Assembly (NCBI GenBank): GCA_028712845.1
Contig: JAQTPO010000105.1
Location: 1-6,832 of the forward strand
Source: Dehalococcoidales bacterium
GTDB taxonomy: Bacteria; Chloroflexota; Dehalococcoidia; Dehalococcoidales; Fen-1064
Direction of reading: 5' to 3'
Length of the DNA stretch: 6,832 bases
The position numbers and the translations under genes were made by a program. Each line of letters starts with the position of its first letter. Position 1 is the first letter of the stretch. The notes under the pieces were generated by a model. The model saw only the letters and a list, made by a program, of their open reading frames with translations. It ran no database searches and was not told where the DNA came from. Shown in pieces: positions 4,549 through 6,832 of the stretch.

Positions 4549-6738
4549 TCAAGGCTGAGGGTTGGATTTAAGCGGTGTCCCCTCCCCCGCACGAGCTACA
4601 TTGATTACCCCCCGGACACCTTCTATTCTGGAGAGAACGCGACTCAACTGGCTCAGGTCTTCGATGTCAAGGGTGATGGAAATCGTTGCTTGCTGGTCGG
4701 GCTTTTCGGACACATTCATATTGGCGATGTTGACCTTCTCAGCGGCAACCACTACCGTAATATCCCTTGCCAGCCCTACCCTGTTCCATGCATCCACGAC
4801 CACTGTGACCGGATAGGTAAGGTCGGTCTGCCCCCAATCAACCGGGATGAGTCGCTCCTTTTCCTCCTCGTTAACAATGTTAACGCAGTCTTTGCGGTGA
4901 ATACTGACACCGCGACTGCGTGTCACAAATCCGATTATCTCATCTCCGGGTACTGCATTGCAACATTGCGCCAGACTGGTCAGCATATCGCCTGCGCCGA
5001 GCACTCTGATTGAAGATACCGCCTTTTTAGGCGGAGTCGTCCCTGTGGGCTTGACCACTTCCGGTTCTTCCGGCGCCAGTTTCGCCGCAATTTGCTGGGT
5101 GGTAATACCGCCATAGCCGAGCGCTGCATAAAATTCATCGATGGTGTCGTAGTTGAATAATTCCGCCAGCCTGGTGCGCTCGGTGAATTTGATGCCGAGG
5201 TGCCGCATGAATTTCTCTAACATTTCACGGCCGCGTTCGACATTTTCTGTCCGCTCCTGCTTCGTGAACCATTGCCTGATTTTGGAGCGGGCGTGAGTTG
5301 TTTTGATATAACCCAGGTTCGGATTAAGCCAATCACGGCTCGGCGCCCGGGGAGCTTTGCTTGCCAGGATTTCGACGATATCGCCGTTGTGAAGCTCAGT
5401 ATTGAGAGTCACCAGTTTGCCGTTCACTTTGGCGCCGATACAGCGACTCCCCAGGTCGGTATGGATTCGAAAGGCAAAGTCGAGCGGGGTGGAGCCTTTG
5501 GGTAAGTCTTTGACGTCGCCTTTCGGCGTATAGACGAAGACCTGGTCGCTGAAAACATCGGTTCTGACCGATTCCAGAAACTCCTCTGCGCCGCTCAATT
5601 CCCGGTGCCAGTCAATTAATTGGCGCAACCAGCCGATGCCATTCTCATAATTCAAATCTTCCTTGCCGCCCTCTTTATAGCGCCAGTGCACCGCCACGCC
5701 GTATTCGGCGATGTGGTGCATCTCGCGGGTACGGATCTGTATTTCCAGCGGCATTGTACGTTCGCACATCACTGTCGTGTGTAGAGATTGATAGCCGTTC
5801 ATCTTGGGGTTAGCGATGTAATCATTAAACTGTTCCGGTAACGGATGCCACAGGTTATGCACAATGCCCAGAGCCGTATAGCATTCGGGAATCGTATCCA
5901 CGACAATCCGCAAGGCAAGCAGGTCGTGAATATCATCGAAGTCTTTGCCCATGGCTTTATACCTTTCGATTTTCTGGGAAATGCTGTAAAGATGTTTCGC
6001 TCTGCCGGATATTTCCGCTTTAATCCCTGATTTCTCGAACTCTTGCTTGAGTAGCCAGGTGACTTCCGCCAGGAATCTTTCGCGGTCGGCACGCTTGCTG
6101 GCAATACGACTGGCAATACTGCGGTACTTCTCCGGTTCCAGATAGCGGAAAGAGTAATCTTCCAACTGCCATTTTAGTTCCCAGATGCCCAGGCGGTGCG
6201 CCAGCGGAGCGTAAATATCCAGCGTTTCACGTGAAATGCGCATTTGCTGTTCCGGTGTCAGGGCTTGCAGTGTGCGCATATTGTGCAATCGGTCAGCCAG
6301 CTTGATGAAAACGACTCTGAGGTCTTCCGCCATTGCCACCAGCATTTTCCGCATGTTCTCTGCTTGCCCCGCGCCGCTCAGAGCGCCGCCGCGCTTGATG
6401 GCTTCATCGGTGGTTTGCAGCGACAGCTTCCCCAGTTTGGTGGTAGCTTCCACCAGCTTGGCTATTTCCGGTCCGAACTTTTCGATAAGTTCACTATTCG
6501 GGATACCGCAGTTTTCCTCCACATCATGCAACAGGGCGGCAGCAAGAGAACTGGCATCAAGCTGAAGGTTTACCAGTATCATCGCGACGTGTAAAGGGTG
6601 CTCGATGTAAGGCTCGCCGGATTTGCGAGTTTGTCCCTCATGGGCTTTCAGGGCAAACTCGTAGGCACGCTCGATTACCGCCACCTTTTCGGCGGGCAGG
6701 TAGGCTTTTGCTTTCTCAATCAGTTCGGTGACCGGCAC
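4549..6738 (-). CDS. relA: RelA/SpoT (Rel) (p)ppGpp synthetase/hydrolase
   Basis: Rel makes (p)ppGpp from ATP and GTP/GDP at stalled ribosomes and usually also degrades it, running the stringent response. The 729 residues show the full long-RSH order. Hydrolase domain about 25-180: IEHP with H47, H71-D72, and LADRLHN with D149 and N153. Synthetase domain about 235-355: GRAKHLYSISQKI (245-257), D272 in HDLLALR, NGYQSLHT (314-321), EIQIRT (332-337). TGS domain about 398-458 (VFVYTPKGDVKDLPKG). Conserved CC motif: C592, C593, H614, C618. C-terminal ACT domain about 640-716. The hydrolase motif usually written HDxxED reads HDVEEN, so E75 is kept but the final Asp is Asn76. The start is GTG (complement of 6736-6738), backed by AAGGGGAG at 6745-6752, 6 bases upstream. 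The first gene of a probable relA-rpsT unit. Rel is sure; true hydrolase activity is not. Confidence 0.96.
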   Translation of the reverse strand: MPVTELIEKAKAYLPAEKVAVIERAYEFALKAHEGQTRKSGEPYIEHPLHVAMILVNLQLDASSLAAALLHDVEENCGIPNSELIEKFGPEIAKLVEATTKLGKLSLQTTDEAIKRGGALSGAGQAENMRKMLVAMAEDLRVVFIKLADRLHNMRTLQALTPEQQMRISRETLDIYAPLAHRLGIWELKWQLEDYSFRYLEPEKYRSIASRIASKRADRERFLAEVTWLLKQEFEKSGIKAEISGRAKHLYSISQKIERYKAMGKDFDDIHDLLALRIVVDTIPECYTALGIVHNLWHPLPEQFNDYIANPKMNGYQSLHTTVMCERTMPLEIQIRTREMHHIAEYGVAVHWRYKEGGKEDLNYENGIGWLRQLIDWHRELSGAEEFLESVRTDVFSDQVFVYTPKGDVKDLPKGSTPLDFAFRIHTDLGSRCIGAKVNGKLVTLNTELHNGDIVEILASKAPRAPSRDWLNPNLGYIKTTHARSKIRQWFTKQERTENVERGREMLEKFMRHLGIKFTERTRLAELFNYDTIDEFYAALGYGGITTQQIAAKLAPEEPEVVKPTGTTPPKKAVSSIRVLGAGDMLTSLAQCCNAVPGDEIIGFVTRSRGVSIHRKDCVNIVNEEEKERLIPVDWGQTDLTYPVTVVVDAWNRVGLARDITVVVAAEKVNIANMNVSEKPDQQATISITLDIEDLSQLSRVLSRIEGVRGVINVARAGEGTPLKSNPQP

Positions 6739-6769
6739 GTTCGGCTCCCCTTGTCAGGTTTGTATTTTC

Positions 6770-6798
6770 AGTATAACGCAAGATTGAAGGCATTACAA
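6770..6798 (-). promoter_or_regulatory. sigma-70 promoter for relA (and perhaps rpsT)
   Basis: On the minus strand TTGTAA (complement of 6793-6798) and TATACT (complement of 6770-6775) are separated by an optimal 17 bases. The predicted transcript start is near 6763, giving a leader of about 25 nt that contains the AAGGGGAG ribosome binding site. Confidence 0.6.
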
Positions 6799-6832
6799 AG
6801 GCTAATTAAAGCGCAGTTATGGGGCTCAAGAT

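Noticed and set aside
6819..6832. ATG at 6819 as the start of a divergent plus-strand gene
   Set aside because: No Shine-Dalgarno sequence precedes it and only four codons are visible before the window ends.

Overview
The window reads as bacterial chromosome with mostly housekeeping genes. Gene content and protein style suggest a Chloroflexota genome, possibly class Dehalococcoidia: a long Rel next to rpsT, a CTC-type L25 with a charged tail, a PlsY-like protein with GGGN in place of SGN, and a soluble PAS kinase with an [12 protein letters not shown]-box. That assignment comes from memory of those families without a search and is tentative. The housekeeping genes look moderately GC-rich (about 50-60% in the relA lines I counted). 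The kinase segment is clearly poorer (about 33-40% in the lines counted).

Layout, left to right. Bases 1-144 are the C-terminal end of an unrecognised plus-strand gene. About 300 AT-rich bases follow, with a good sigma-70 promoter whose -35 box lies in an imperfect palindrome. Next comes a cytosolic PAS-domain sensor histidine kinase (450-1604) with no response regulator in view. Then rplY/ctc (ribosomal protein L25, 1762-2484), ilvE (branched-chain aminotransferase, 2584-3492) and plsY-like (glycerol-3-phosphate acyltransferase, 3511-4146) run on the plus strand. L25 and ilvE each have a plausible promoter; ilvE and plsY are 18 nt apart and probably cotranscribed. A perfect 13-bp hairpin at 4171-4201, with T-rich tracts on both sides, separates these from the convergent minus-strand pair rpsT (S20, TTG start) and relA/spoT (bifunctional-type (p)ppGpp synthetase/hydrolase, GTG start). 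A good promoter for the pair sits upstream of relA at 6770-6798.

Together the genes cover ribosome parts (L25, S20), the stringent response (Rel), branched-chain amino acid metabolism (IlvE), phospholipid synthesis (PlsY) and one signalling protein that looks like a later addition. I see no mobile element, CRISPR array, tRNA, rRNA or clear new system. The points most worth a second look are the UUG start of rpsT behind a perfect Shine-Dalgarno sequence, an Asp-to-Asn change in the Rel hydrolase motif, the altered motif 1 of PlsY, and a 15-bp perfect inverted repeat inside the kinase gene.
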